From assembly GCA_016841485.1 (NCBI GenBank), contig JAENZA010000005.1, forward strand, positions 1 to 64,000: 64,000 bases of DNA, read 5' to 3'. The notes beneath the pieces are model-generated. The model ran no database searches and had not been told where the DNA came from. It was given only the letters and a program-made list of their open reading frames with translations. Each line of letters begins with the position of its first letter. The first letter of the stretch is position 1. The position numbers and the translations under genes were made by a program. Below, one piece after another: positions 44,043 to 52,876 of this stretch. Origin of the DNA: Methanobacteriota archaeon. Its GTDB lineage: Archaea > Halobacteriota > Methanomicrobia > Methanomicrobiales > Methanomicrobiaceae.

Positions 44043-45260
44043 ATGAAGCTGAAGGGAATCGTTGCCGTACTCTGCATTGCGGCGCTCTGTATCGTCCCGG
44101 CACTTGCCGGGCTCAATGAACCTACGGTGATCATCACCGATACGGAAGTGACGCCCGCGGTGCTGATGCCCGGTGATACCGGGGTCATTACGGTAACACT
44201 GAAAAACACCGCGAAGGCGTCGCTGACCACGACCGCCACCACCCAGACGACGACAAGCACCGAGGTCAACCCGACCATCAACAGCGTCTATCTTGACGGC
44301 GGCAGGGATATCAAGGTCCTGGGCGGAAACTCTCAATATTCGGGTGATCTTGGTCCCGATCAGTCCATCCGGCTTTCGTTTTTCATCAGGGCTCCGGAGA
44401 CGGACGGCATTTATTTCCCTACACTGCGGGTACGGGTGCAGGGCGCAGAGAGCCTCCTCTACCCGATACCGGTCAATGTGAATGTGCCGGTCTCGGTCAT
44501 AAAGAAGCCCATGCTTCTGATCAGCCAGTCCGGGCCTGAGTATGTCGAACCAGGTGACGAGGTTACGGTGACACTCATGGTCTATAACAGCGGGCAGAGC
44601 CCGGCGGATGATATATTCATCCGCGTCTCGGAGGAGGACCCCTCCCTTGCCCCGAAGACCTCGGGGTCATTTCATGTGGAACGGCTCGATTCGAACGCAT
44701 CGACGGACCTCGTACTCTCCCTGATCACCGATACCGACCTCGAACCCGGCATCCGCGAACTTGCGCTGGATGTGGGCTATTACACGGTGGACGGTGTGCA
44801 GGTCGCCCAGGCCGATGCCGTCTCCCTCGACATTCGTGGCCGTGCAAAGCTTGGCATTGCCTCGATAAAGACCGACCCGGTCCGGGTGATGCAGGGGGAC
44901 CAGTACGACCTCATCATCCGCCTTGAAAATACCGGCACCGGTGATGCGACCTCCACGAAGGCGGAGATAGACCTCCCGTTTTCAGGCAATAAGGAATCGT
45001 TTATAGGGAAGATCAAACCGGATAACGACGCTCCGGCGGTCTTCACCCTTGATGCGGACGAAGCCCGCGATTATGACTATACCCTGACCGTCACCTATGA
45101 GGACGACTGGGGGGCGCATACGGAGAAGTTCCCCCTGACCATGCCTGTCCGGTCGAAAGGAGACGGCGGAATGATTATCTTTGGTGTGGTCCTGATTGCC
45201 CTCGTTGCGGCCGGAGCCTGGTACTACTTTGTCTATCGGAAAAAGGAAGAACAGGACTGA
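44043..45260 (+). CDS. Secreted CARDB/NEW3-type (COG1361-like) protein with C-terminal membrane anchor
   Basis: A 405-residue protein from the ATG at 44043 (ribosome-binding site GGAGAGGAAT). A signal peptide (residues 1-21, ending ALA) is followed by three or so immunoglobulin-like domains of the COG1361/NEW3 type (PGDTGVITVTLKNT, EPGDEVTVTLMVYNSGQSPA, DQYDLIIRLENTGTGDATS). A single C-terminal helix (IIFGVVLIALVAAGAWYYFVY) and a basic/acidic tail follow. Such proteins accompany MacB-like ABC modules in methanogens and probably form the outside part of the complex. It is six bases from the permease gene. Confidence 0.88.
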   Translation: MKLKGIVAVLCIAALCIVPALAGLNEPTVIITDTEVTPAVLMPGDTGVITVTLKNTAKASLTTTATTQTTTSTEVNPTINSVYLDGGRDIKVLGGNSQYSGDLGPDQSIRLSFFIRAPETDGIYFPTLRVRVQGAESLLYPIPVNVNVPVSVIKKPMLLISQSGPEYVEPGDEVTVTLMVYNSGQSPADDIFIRVSEEDPSLAPKTSGSFHVERLDSNASTDLVLSLITDTDLEPGIRELALDVGYYTVDGVQVAQADAVSLDIRGRAKLGIASIKTDPVRVMQGDQYDLIIRLENTGTGDATSTKAEIDLPFSGNKESFIGKIKPDNDAPAVFTLDADEARDYDYTLTVTYEDDWGAHTEKFPLTMPVRSKGDGGMIIFGVVLIALVAAGAWYYFVYRKKEEQD

Positions 45261-45266
45261 GCATTA

Positions 45267-46481
45267 ATGTTTGAGAACCTCGGGGTCTCGGTCTTTCTTG
45301 CGGCGCGGGCCCTGCAGCGGGGCGGCAGGGGCAGGGTCCTGATGAATATCATCGTCATCGCCTTTGTCTTTACCAACATGATCTTCCTCCCCTCGGTCAT
45401 TTCAGGCGCGGTGGAGTCGTACAATGTCCAGACCATTGACTTCATGACCTCGGATATCGTGATTCAGCCGCGAGAGGACGAACGGTACATCGAGGATGCC
45501 GATACGCTCCTCAACCGGATCAACAGAATCCCTGGGGTCGTCCGGGCATCCGCACGTTTCTCCATGCCGGCATCGGTGGATTTCGAGGAGAATACGGTCT
45601 CCATTGAAGTCAAGGCCTTCGACCCGCGTGATGAGGTGGAGGTCACCAAGATTCACGAGTATATGAATGACGGGAATTACCTCGGCAGCGGGGACCGTGA
45701 CGAGATCCTTCTCGGGGTGCTTGTGACCGGCCATGAGGACAAATCGAAGGATTTCTATGATTCGCTCGGCGGTGCAGCCGTCGGGGATGTGGTCACGGTC
45801 AGGTACGCAAACGGAGTGGTCCGTGACTACAGAATAAAGGGAATCGTCCAGACGAAATCCTATATCGCCGACTACATGGCGTTTGTGACCGCGGATGAGA
45901 TGGACGGCGTCCTCGGGGGAACTGAGCCGAACACCCGGGCGACCGAGATCCTCGTCAAGGCGACCGATGACGCCGACCTGGATGCCCTCAAACGCATGAT
46001 TCTCAGTTTCGGGGTGGGAGAAGAGGTGAAGACCTGGGAGGACGCGACCTCGGATATTGTCGGCGAATCCGTCGAATCCTTCAACATCATCAATAATATC
46101 ACCATCATAGGAAGCCTCATCATCGCAATTGTGCTCATCTTCATCCTCATGACGATCAAGACCTTCAACAACAGAAAGCAGATTGGCATCCTAAAAGCGA
46201 TCGGGATAAAAAAGAGTGTCATCATCAATTCCTATGTGATGCAGGTGATCTTCATCTGCACCTTCGGGGTGATCCTCGGTCTCTTGATCATCGAGGGCAT
46301 GGTGCTCTACTTCACCGCATTTCCCATCGAGTTTCCGGACGGGACGGTCACCCCGATTGTGGATGTGAGCATGCTCATCGAAAATACCATCATGCTCTAC
46401 ATATCCTCGGCGATTGCCGGGTTTATTCCTGCATGGCGGATAACGAACGAAAATATCCTTGATGCGATGAGGGGTGCCTGA
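45267..46481 (+). CDS. MacB/LolC-type ABC transporter permease (FtsX family)
   Basis: A 404-residue permease. One N-terminal helix (about residues 24-46), a large extracellular MacB-PCD domain, and three C-terminal helices make the FtsX plan. The signature GSLIIAIVLIFILMTIKTFNNRKQIGILKAIG includes the conserved coupling segment that contacts the ATPase. It ends on TGATG with the ATPase gene. In the family, such proteins move substrates outside the membrane by mechanotransmission rather than crossing it; the cargo here is unknown. Confidence 0.93.
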   Translation: MFENLGVSVFLAARALQRGGRGRVLMNIIVIAFVFTNMIFLPSVISGAVESYNVQTIDFMTSDIVIQPREDERYIEDADTLLNRINRIPGVVRASARFSMPASVDFEENTVSIEVKAFDPRDEVEVTKIHEYMNDGNYLGSGDRDEILLGVLVTGHEDKSKDFYDSLGGAAVGDVVTVRYANGVVRDYRIKGIVQTKSYIADYMAFVTADEMDGVLGGTEPNTRATEILVKATDDADLDALKRMILSFGVGEEVKTWEDATSDIVGESVESFNIINNITIIGSLIIAIVLIFILMTIKTFNNRKQIGILKAIGIKKSVIINSYVMQVIFICTFGVILGLLIIEGMVLYFTAFPIEFPDGTVTPIVDVSMLIENTIMLYISSAIAGFIPAWRITNENILDAMRGA

Positions 46482-47170
46482 TGATCTCCGCACACAACCT
46501 GAAGAAGGTCTACAGGATGGGCCTTGTGGAGGTGCATGCCTTAAACGGCGTCTCTCTCGATATCAGAACCGGGGAATTTATCGGGATCATGGGGTCATCC
46601 GGCTCCGGGAAGTCTACCCTCCTGCATATGCTCGGACTCCTGGACGATCCCACCGAAGGGGAGATCATGATCGGCGGTCAGGATGTCCTGGAATTCTCCG
46701 ACAGCCGGAAAGGCCGTTTCCGGCTCAATAATTTTGGGTTCATCTTCCAGGATTATGCCCTGGTACCGGAGCTCACGGCCATTGAGAATGTCATTCTTCC
46801 CTCCATCGCCCGGGGGACTGCCCTCCCCGATGCCTATGCAGCCGGCTGTGAATACCTGGATCATGTGGAGCTCTACGAGAGGAGGGATCACCTTCCTGCC
46901 GAACTGTCAGGAGGGGAACAGCAGCGGGTGGCCATCGCCCGCGCACTGGTGAACAGCCCCGACGTTCTCTTTGCCGATGAACCGTGTGCCAATCTCGACA
47001 GCGAAAATTCACGGGTGGTGCTCGACCTCTTCAGGCAGATAAACAGGGATTTTTCCCAGACAGTGATCATGGTCTCTCACGAGGACTGGCATAAGGAGTA
47101 TTTTAACCGGGTAATTAGGCTCCGGGACGGGAAGATCGAACGGGAGGAGACCATCAGGCATGACGGCTAA
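46481..47170 (+). CDS. ABC transporter ATPase, LolD/MacB type
   Basis: A 229-residue ATPase: Walker A GSSGSGKSTLL, Q-loop FIFQDYALVPELT, signature LSGGEQQRVAIARALV, Walker B VLFADEPCANLD and H-loop VMVSH spread over the expected positions. It energises the FtsX-type permease encoded just upstream (start and stop overlap as TGATG). The three-gene unit is divergent from the TetR regulator. Confidence 0.95.
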   Translation: MISAHNLKKVYRMGLVEVHALNGVSLDIRTGEFIGIMGSSGSGKSTLLHMLGLLDDPTEGEIMIGGQDVLEFSDSRKGRFRLNNFGFIFQDYALVPELTAIENVILPSIARGTALPDAYAAGCEYLDHVELYERRDHLPAELSGGEQQRVAIARALVNSPDVLFADEPCANLDSENSRVVLDLFRQINRDFSQTVIMVSHEDWHKEYFNRVIRLRDGKIEREETIRHDG

Positions 47171-47202
47171 TGGAAGAAGAGGATAGGGGATGGAAAAAAA
47201 GG

Positions 47203-47712
47203 TTATCGCTGGATTTTCTCGATGGTCATTCGGCATGAGGGGTCGCCCATGCACATATGCCTGTCCGAGGTGAGGCGGTAATCAGGGTTCAGGCTCTCCG
47301 TTGCCGCCGTGACATAGGCATTGCAGTGCTCGCACGTCTGGCGCGCCTCCGTCCTGAATCGTTCGGTGTTTGCAGCCATCGGGCATTCTTCGGTAATGAC
47401 AGTCGCCGCATCACCAGCCTCCGGGATGACCCGGCCACGCAGGTGGGGCCCCAGCACGATCGCTGAGATCTCACTGAGCGTTTCAGCTACCTCCACACCG
47501 GAATTGACACGGTATCCAAGGACTTTCGCGATATCCGCCTGTTTTTTCCCCATCTCCCGCCAGATCTCAGTTTCTACCTGGTCCATCTCCCTGCGCCGCT
47601 CCGGCACAACATTTCTGAATGCCTGGCCATAGGCGAACGGCACCATGTCTGCACACCGGGTCGCAATATCCCAGCGTCGTTCTGCCGGGATCTGGTTGAG
47701 TTTCTGTACCAT
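47203..47712 (-). CDS. Cysteine-containing methanogen sensory/output-domain-like protein
   Basis: A 169-residue soluble protein with a strong GGAGGTGA ribosome-binding site. After a helical N-terminal region comes a block with ECPMAAN, TCEHCNAYV and the end CMGDPSCRMTIEKI. The spacing C...CxxC...CxGDxxC recalls the methanogen output domain MetOD1 and the end of V4R domains, which bind small molecules through cysteines, and also ATC-hydrolase-like proteins. The exact family is not certain. It is convergent with the ABC ATPase gene, 32 bp between stops. Confidence 0.6.
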   Translation of the reverse strand: MVQKLNQIPAERRWDIATRCADMVPFAYGQAFRNVVPERRREMDQVETEIWREMGKKQADIAKVLGYRVNSGVEVAETLSEISAIVLGPHLRGRVIPEAGDAATVITEECPMAANTERFRTEARQTCEHCNAYVTAATESLNPDYRLTSDRHMCMGDPSCRMTIEKIQR

Positions 47713-48259
47713 CTCTTCTTCACCTCCCGGAAGGTCCTGACGACAGGCTGCGTCCCTTTTTTAGGGGGGTAGAATCCGGTTCTGTTGAAGACCGATACAA
47801 GGTGATTGGTTTTCCGGGACCGCGCTGGTGCCTGTCGATGTTCCTCCCGAAGATCACCCTTTCAGCGGATTCTCCGGCATTAAAGGTTGTGGTCAACTTT
47901 TATGAATGAACAGAAAAATGCCGCATTCTGTTGTTTATATCCCGAAAATCCGGTGATTATAAAGATAAGTGGAATGCGGGCCGTTCTTTGGGATGTCGGA
48001 CGAATTCCATGTTGTAAAGAAGTAATAGTAAGAAAAAACGATGAAATTTCCTGATGTATGCCCGTATTGTCTCCGCTCTATCGTCCGCTGCTCCTAACCC
48101 CTGCATCTCGTATCGTCGTCATCTTCGGATGGTTCGCTCTGCCCGGGCGGTTGGGTCATTGGTGTGGCAATGGCAGGAAAAGAGGTATATGCACAGGGCG
48201 CTGAGATAGAAATCAGGCGCCCGGGCTGGTCTGCAGGCGGGGCCTGAATGTGATCATCT
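47713..48259. other. Intergenic gap, AT-rich centre, no supported gene
   Basis: A 547-bp stretch between divergent genes. The centre (about 47890-48050) is AT-rich and must hold promoters; TTTATATCCCG at about 47935 and ATTATAAAGAT at about 47956 are TATA-like. From 48060 to 48247 a plus-strand frame ends in a TGA shortly before the RsbW-like gene but has no credible start or similarity. Confidence 0.4.
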
Positions 48260-48688
48260 ATGAGTGGCACGACCAGTGACTGTATTGATTTCAGCCTGAA
48301 ATTTGCGATGGCCGGCGGCATCCCCGCCCTCATCGAGGCAACGAAACGACAGATGACCGCGTGCGGTGTTCCGGATGCACGGGCAGAGAAGCTCTGTATC
48401 GTTATTGAGGAAATTTTTCTTGATATCCTTGAGAACGGGTACCCCCTCCATCGTGGGTACCTTGCCCTCTCGTGTTCCTATGAAGAAGGAGAACTATGTA
48501 TACGCATTACAGATCACGCCCGGCCACGGAATATTCTCCATGAGGACTCCCCGCTGTTCTCCCTCATCCAGTCCGCTGTCGATGAAGCGACCCATCTCCC
48601 AGCCGATGAAGGGAATGTGTATGAGATGAGGGCGTGGATTGCGTCGGAACCCTCTGCGGGGTGGGCTGTCCCGGCAGACAAGAGGTAG
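48260..48688 (+). CDS. Degenerate RsbW-like (HATPase) protein
   Basis: A 142-residue protein with the fold pattern of anti-sigma-factor kinases (RsbW/SpoIIAB). KLCIVIEEIFLDILENGY corresponds to the N box, usually EExxxNxxxYAY; the ATP/Mg-binding Asn appears as Asp. ITDHARPRNIL corresponds to the G1 box DxGxPFNPL, with the glycine and phenylalanine lost. The G2 glycines are absent where VDEATHLPADEGN occurs. It may therefore bind partners without phosphorylating them. Archaea have no sigma factors, so its target must be something else. Start ATG at 48260 with a weak ribosome-binding site. Confidence 0.72.
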   Translation: MSGTTSDCIDFSLKFAMAGGIPALIEATKRQMTACGVPDARAEKLCIVIEEIFLDILENGYPLHRGYLALSCSYEEGELCIRITDHARPRNILHEDSPLFSLIQSAVDEATHLPADEGNVYEMRAWIASEPSAGWAVPADKR

Positions 48689-48774
48689 CTGTGGGTACCA
48701 TGTTCCATGCATGCGCCGGTATGCGCTCTCATTCGGCAATACTATTATTGTATCCCCTTGTCATACCAGAGTCC

Positions 48775-48999
48775 ATGGACCCGATCCTGAAGGCGCAAAA
48801 AAGTTTTAATGGCGTGCAGATCATTTTCCTCTCCGGCGAAATCACCCATTCCGTCCTTTATAGTTATGAAAACATGATCGAGATGGAAATCAATGTGTCA
48901 AGCCTCCTGGAGCATCCGGAGTATTATGGCGTCAACCCTGACGGTCGCATTGTACGGACGGATTTCTGTAAAATGGATCTGCACTCCTGCGAAGAGTGA
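48775..48999 (+). CDS. Small hypothetical protein
   Basis: A 74-residue acidic protein starting MDPILKAQKSFNGV from the ATG at 48775, 86 bp downstream of the RsbW-like gene. A longer in-frame start at 48634 overlaps that gene and is less likely. AT-rich sequence at about 48739-48753 could be a promoter. It has alternating hydrophobic strands (VQIIFLSGEI, MIEMEINV) and ends DFCKMDLHSCEE with two cysteines. No family recognised; coding status is moderately supported. Confidence 0.5.
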   Translation: MDPILKAQKSFNGVQIIFLSGEITHSVLYSYENMIEMEINVSSLLEHPEYYGVNPDGRIVRTDFCKMDLHSCEE

Positions 49000-49047
49000 T
49001 CCCTGCACCGGTCTGGTAATGGGACGGATGCCCTCTTAGCGGCCTCC

Positions 49048-49731
49048 TTATGGTGCCGGTTCCGGGATATCCTCTTCCTTCTCCTCGTCCTTGAATCCCT
49101 CATAGATTCTGTCGACGAATTCGACACGGGTGGCGATGAGGATCTCGTCGCTCTCTTTTACCGTCGGATTCTCATTGTACAGGAGAAAATCGCTGTTTCT
49201 GTAGACGCCGATGAAGGCACTGTTTTTGGGGAGTTTAATCTCCGAGAGCTCCGTTTCCTCGAACTTCTTGCCTGCAATCGCGCTGATGAAACGGACATCC
49301 CCCCGCATCATGGTCGAAAGCTCAATGGTGTCGATGCCGCGGAGCGTATGGAAGATACTGTTGGACGTCGTCTGCGGCGAATTGACGACATGGTGGAACC
49401 CGAGCCGCTTGGCAACCGTCATGAATCCCACGTCTTCGGTCGTGATGATGATGTCGGGGACGTTGAAGACCTTGGCGATGAGGCCGATGATGATGTTGTC
49501 CTGGTCATGGTCGGTGCAGGCGACGATTGCATCCGCCTTCTCGATTTCCGCCTTCTCCAGGATGTCAGGTCTGGTCCCCTCGGCATTGATCACGGTGCAG
49601 TCGAGGGTCTCGGACAGCTCTTTTGCAAGAGCGTCGTTTCTTTCAATCAGTATGACTTCCGAACCGGTCCTGATCAGTATTTTCGCCAGGTTGATACCGA
49701 GGGCCGTGCCCTCAACGATGATGACCCGCAT
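49048..49731 (-). CDS. trkA: Trk potassium uptake regulatory subunit TrkA
   Basis: A 227-residue cytosolic protein with one RCK_N (Rossmann, NAD(H)/nucleotide-binding; VIIVEGTALGINLAKIL and VILIERNDALAKEL) and one RCK_C domain (about 135-215, SAIAGKKFEETEL, DEILIATRVEFVDRIYEGF). It gates the TrkH channel encoded five bases upstream on the same strand. The first glycine-rich loop reads EGTALG rather than the usual GxGxxG, a common archaeal variation. It uses a single RCK pair, so a tetramer is expected. Confidence 0.94.
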   Translation of the reverse strand: MRVIIVEGTALGINLAKILIRTGSEVILIERNDALAKELSETLDCTVINAEGTRPDILEKAEIEKADAIVACTDHDQDNIIIGLIAKVFNVPDIIITTEDVGFMTVAKRLGFHHVVNSPQTTSNSIFHTLRGIDTIELSTMMRGDVRFISAIAGKKFEETELSEIKLPKNSAFIGVYRNSDFLLYNENPTVKESDEILIATRVEFVDRIYEGFKDEEKEEDIPEPAP

Positions 49732-49736
49732 AGTTG

Positions 49737-51164
49737 TTACCTCTTAACCCATGTTCGGGGGAAGAACAATATAAAGAGTGGTACGATCTCGATCCTCCCG
49801 AGCAGCATATCGACGATCAAGACCCCTTTCAGGAGGTCAGGCATCGATGCACTGGTGATGCCGCAGGAGAGGCCGACGGTCCCCAGTGCACTTGAGACCT
49901 CGAAGAGGGCGTTATCGAGTCCGAAGCCGTAGAGCATGAAGAGAAAACTGGAGACCACGAGGACCATTGAGTAGAGAAAGACGAAGGTGAGGATGTTGTA
50001 GACCATCTCGCTCTCAATCACTTCGTCGCCTATCTTCAGCGGAGTGAGGGCTTCCCTGGGAAGGAAATACCTGATAAAGACAAGATGCACGACCTTCAGG
50101 AGGATCACCAGCCTGAGGATCTTGATGCCGCCAGCCGTTGATCCGACCGAACCTCCGACCCACATCAGGACGGTAAGGACTGCCTTTGATCCCTCCGGCA
50201 GCATATTGATGTCGACCGTTGCAAATCCGGCCGTGCTCAGGGCGGAGAATGCCTGGAACACGGTGACCGAGACCGCCTCCCCGAACGGGAGGCTCCCCGC
50301 GAGGGTAAAGAGCATGAGAAGAATGCCCACGAGAGCGAATATCAGGAAATACCTGAACTGGATGTCGGTGAAAAAAGCCTTTTTATCCTCGAGCATTTTG
50401 GGATAGAGGCTGAAATTGAATGCTCCCATCAGGCAGCTGATGGTGATGAGAAACGGAATGACAAACTCGGAAAACCCGGCCACTGACTCGGCCCTTGTGG
50501 AAAAGCCGCCTGTGGAGACGGAGGAGAGGGCATGGCAGACTGCATCGAACGGAGACATGCCGCCCAGAAGCAGGATAAAAAACGAGATGGCGGTGAGTAC
50601 GCAGTAGATCTTTACCAGCAGGGTAGCCGTTGCCATGACCGTCGGCCGGGCCTTATGTTCCCCTGCATTAACGGCATAGAGACGATAGGCGCTGATGCCG
50701 GGGGTCACGAAGACCATCAGGATGATGATGACCACCCCGATGCCGCCTACCCACTGGAGCCATGAACGGGCAAAGAGAAATACCGGTCCGACATCTGCAG
50801 GGGCAACGGAGAGGCCGGTGGTCGTCACCCCCGACACCGCCTCAAAAAATGCATCCAGAAAGGGCATGCCTGTGGAGAGGGCAAAGGGGATTGCACTTAA
50901 CAGAGCACTGAACGGGAAGATAAGGGCTGCAATGACGAGAGATTCCTTCCATTCAAGGTCCTCATCAGGGAGTAGCCGGTCAAAGAGATAGCCAAGGACA
51001 ATGATCGTGGCCCCGACTACCGCGTATGTGGCGGCAATCGAAAAATCCCTGAAAAATATTGCCACAATGAGCGGAACCAGCAGCGCCGCCCCCGCCCCCA
51101 TCATCAGTACCGCGAGGTACTTCAGGACGACCAGAGGTTTGACGGGGGAGACCAGTTCGTACAT
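49737..51164 (-). CDS. trkH: Trk potassium uptake channel subunit TrkH
   Basis: A 475-residue membrane protein with four pseudo-symmetric M1-P-M2 units. Selectivity-filter regions are visible as SGVTTTGLSV, SSVSTGGFST, SALSTAGFATV and SALGTVGLSCG. It takes up potassium, the first response to salt stress. trkH and trkA overlap in function and nearly in sequence (five-base gap), forming a compact operon that fits with the nearby ablAB osmolyte genes. Confidence 0.95.
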   Translation of the reverse strand: MYELVSPVKPLVVLKYLAVLMMGAGAALLVPLIVAIFFRDFSIAATYAVVGATIIVLGYLFDRLLPDEDLEWKESLVIAALIFPFSALLSAIPFALSTGMPFLDAFFEAVSGVTTTGLSVAPADVGPVFLFARSWLQWVGGIGVVIIILMVFVTPGISAYRLYAVNAGEHKARPTVMATATLLVKIYCVLTAISFFILLLGGMSPFDAVCHALSSVSTGGFSTRAESVAGFSEFVIPFLITISCLMGAFNFSLYPKMLEDKKAFFTDIQFRYFLIFALVGILLMLFTLAGSLPFGEAVSVTVFQAFSALSTAGFATVDINMLPEGSKAVLTVLMWVGGSVGSTAGGIKILRLVILLKVVHLVFIRYFLPREALTPLKIGDEVIESEMVYNILTFVFLYSMVLVVSSFLFMLYGFGLDNALFEVSSALGTVGLSCGITSASMPDLLKGVLIVDMLLGRIEIVPLFILFFPRTWVKR

Positions 51165-51333
51165 GAAATAATCGTATTACGGAGAGAAAGAAGATAACCT
51201 TTCACCCGTGCTCTTCAGGCATGTTGCCGGGTATCCGGTGACACACACCCGTTCTGCGGGTATAATCCCGGTGCACCGGGACTTGTCCGTGGGATCGTTG
51301 TACAATGGTTCATTTTCCTGTGATAAGACCTCC

Positions 51334-51684
51334 TTACGTGATCTCGTATTCAGTGGCCTCTTTTTCGAGGAAATACCCGAGAACGGTCCTGATGACGACA
51401 ACCACCGCAAGCATGATAAGTTCCTCCTGGGTGGGGGCGAGGATGGTTCCAAGGATATCTGCTGCAATAAGAAACTCCAGGCCGAAGACGATCTTGTTCG
51501 TCAGGTTTATCCGGATCTGGTTATACCGGATGTCGATCTTTTTAAATTCAAGGAGAAGCACCCTGGCGGTTGCCTTGACGCCGCCATAGATGATGAGGGA
51601 TGCTCCGACCACTTCAAATAAGAACGTGAGTGCCTGGAGAATAGTATAGAATACGGCATACACATCGATGGCCAGAAGACTCAT
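51334..51684 (-). CDS. DUF1622 membrane protein
   Basis: A 116-residue protein with three predicted helices. The segment FLFEVVGASLIIYGGVKATAR and the later LTNKIVFGLEFLIAADILGT are the DUF1622 family signature, with EKEA near the end. Function unknown. A TATA-like box TTTTATAGTG lies at about 51706-51715, roughly 25-30 bases before the ATG. It is a separate unit between the Trk genes and the sulfur operon. Confidence 0.88.
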   Translation of the reverse strand: MSLLAIDVYAVFYTILQALTFLFEVVGASLIIYGGVKATARVLLLEFKKIDIRYNQIRINLTNKIVFGLEFLIAADILGTILAPTQEELIMLAVVVVIRTVLGYFLEKEATEYEIT

Positions 51685-51773
51685 ATTCAGAGAATGGCAT
51701 GAACACTATAAAAATGTCGCCCTCCCGGAGGGCAGTTCGGCGGCCGTTTACCCTCAGGGACATTTCTGTATCC

Positions 51774-52334
51774 TCAAAGCCCGAAATATTCCAGTCCTGC
51801 GAGTACTGCTGCAATCAGGATGCAAAACGGAATGACAACATACCACGGGTTGATCTTCAGGGCATCGGGTATCGTCATTGACTTAAAGACCCCTTTGGAA
51901 AGAACCTTCTCATCGAGAGTGGGATAGGCTGCGGCAAAGAGGCCCGAACCGACCAGAATGCCCGTGACCCCCCCGAAAAGGGCGTCGAGTGCGCCGTGGC
52001 CCACCGCCCCTGCGACGGTGCCGGGGCAGTAGCCGAGGACGGCAAATCCCATGCCGAAGATGATGCCCCCGATGACGGTGGAACCAATCGAGCCGGGCTT
52101 CGGGTGGAGCTCGACCATCCCCCTGCTTTTCATCGCATAGACGCCGATCATTCCCACGACCACCGCGACGAGCATCACCTTGATGACCGTAAAGTCCGTC
52201 AGGAGGAGCTGGCCGAGGATTACGTTGTACTCGGTCACCCCGCCGATGTAGAGGAACCCTCCGAAGCAGAGTCCGATAAGGAGGCCGATCGCGAGTTGCA
52301 GCCGGTTATTTTCATGCAGGTCTTCAAACATCAT
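51774..52334 (-). CDS. YeeE/YedE-type sulfur-compound permease, half-size (A)
   Basis: A 186-residue membrane protein with four to five helices and the conserved GYCPGTVAGAVGHGALDA motif, in which the cysteine coordinates thiosulfate-type substrates in characterised YeeE. Full-length YeeE (TsuA) has about 350 residues with two such repeats; here the repeats are on two genes, this one and the next upstream. Last gene of the sulfur operon, 10 bases after its partner. Confidence 0.88.
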   Translation of the reverse strand: MMFEDLHENNRLQLAIGLLIGLCFGGFLYIGGVTEYNVILGQLLLTDFTVIKVMLVAVVVGMIGVYAMKSRGMVELHPKPGSIGSTVIGGIIFGMGFAVLGYCPGTVAGAVGHGALDALFGGVTGILVGSGLFAAAYPTLDEKVLSKGVFKSMTIPDALKINPWYVVIPFCILIAAVLAGLEYFGL

Positions 52335-52344
52335 GTTCTCAACC

Positions 52345-52845
52345 TCACCACAGCACCCCGTAAATTATGAACGCCGACACAATGCCCGACAGGAAAAAAA
52401 CGATCACGGCAATCCAGCTGGATATTGCAAGCTGAAGTGCACCGCTGATCCCGTGCCCGCTGGTGCACCCTCCCGCCCAGCGCGAGCCGAGCCCCATGAG
52501 AATGCCCCCTGCAAAGGCGACCGCGAGGCGCAGCCCGGTATCATATCCGAAGGCGTCGCCGAAGAGCGTCGGCACCCATTCGAACGAAAATCCTCCCACC
52601 GCCACCGAGGTGATGAAAGCCCCGATAAAGACTCCTGCGACCAGCATCCATTCCCAGTCGACGACGGGAGCAAACTTCTGGTAGTAGGGTTTCTCCTCCG
52701 TCTTCTTTCCCCGGAAGACGCGTTCGATCATGCCGCTCGTCCTCGTGTACGCGGTCGAACAACCGAGCGGTTTGTTCGAGAGCAGAAATGCAATCCAGCT
52801 GAGGATGCCGATGCCGGCTCCCGCAATATATGGTGTCCAGTCCAT
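52345..52845 (-). CDS. YeeE/YedE-type sulfur-compound permease, half-size (B)
   Basis: A 166-residue membrane protein from the ATG at 52845 (AGGTGGG ribosome-binding site), with the motif GLGSRWAGGCTSGHGISGAL carrying the second conserved cysteine. It pairs with the half-size protein encoded just downstream. The operon context with a persulfide dioxygenase-like enzyme and an SLC13 permease supports a role in moving thiosulfate or another reduced sulfur species. Confidence 0.9.
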   Translation of the reverse strand: MDWTPYIAGAGIGILSWIAFLLSNKPLGCSTAYTRTSGMIERVFRGKKTEEKPYYQKFAPVVDWEWMLVAGVFIGAFITSVAVGGFSFEWVPTLFGDAFGYDTGLRLAVAFAGGILMGLGSRWAGGCTSGHGISGALQLAISSWIAVIVFFLSGIVSAFIIYGVLW

Positions 52846-52876
52846 TGTTCCCACCTCTTATCTGCTTCCTGACCCC

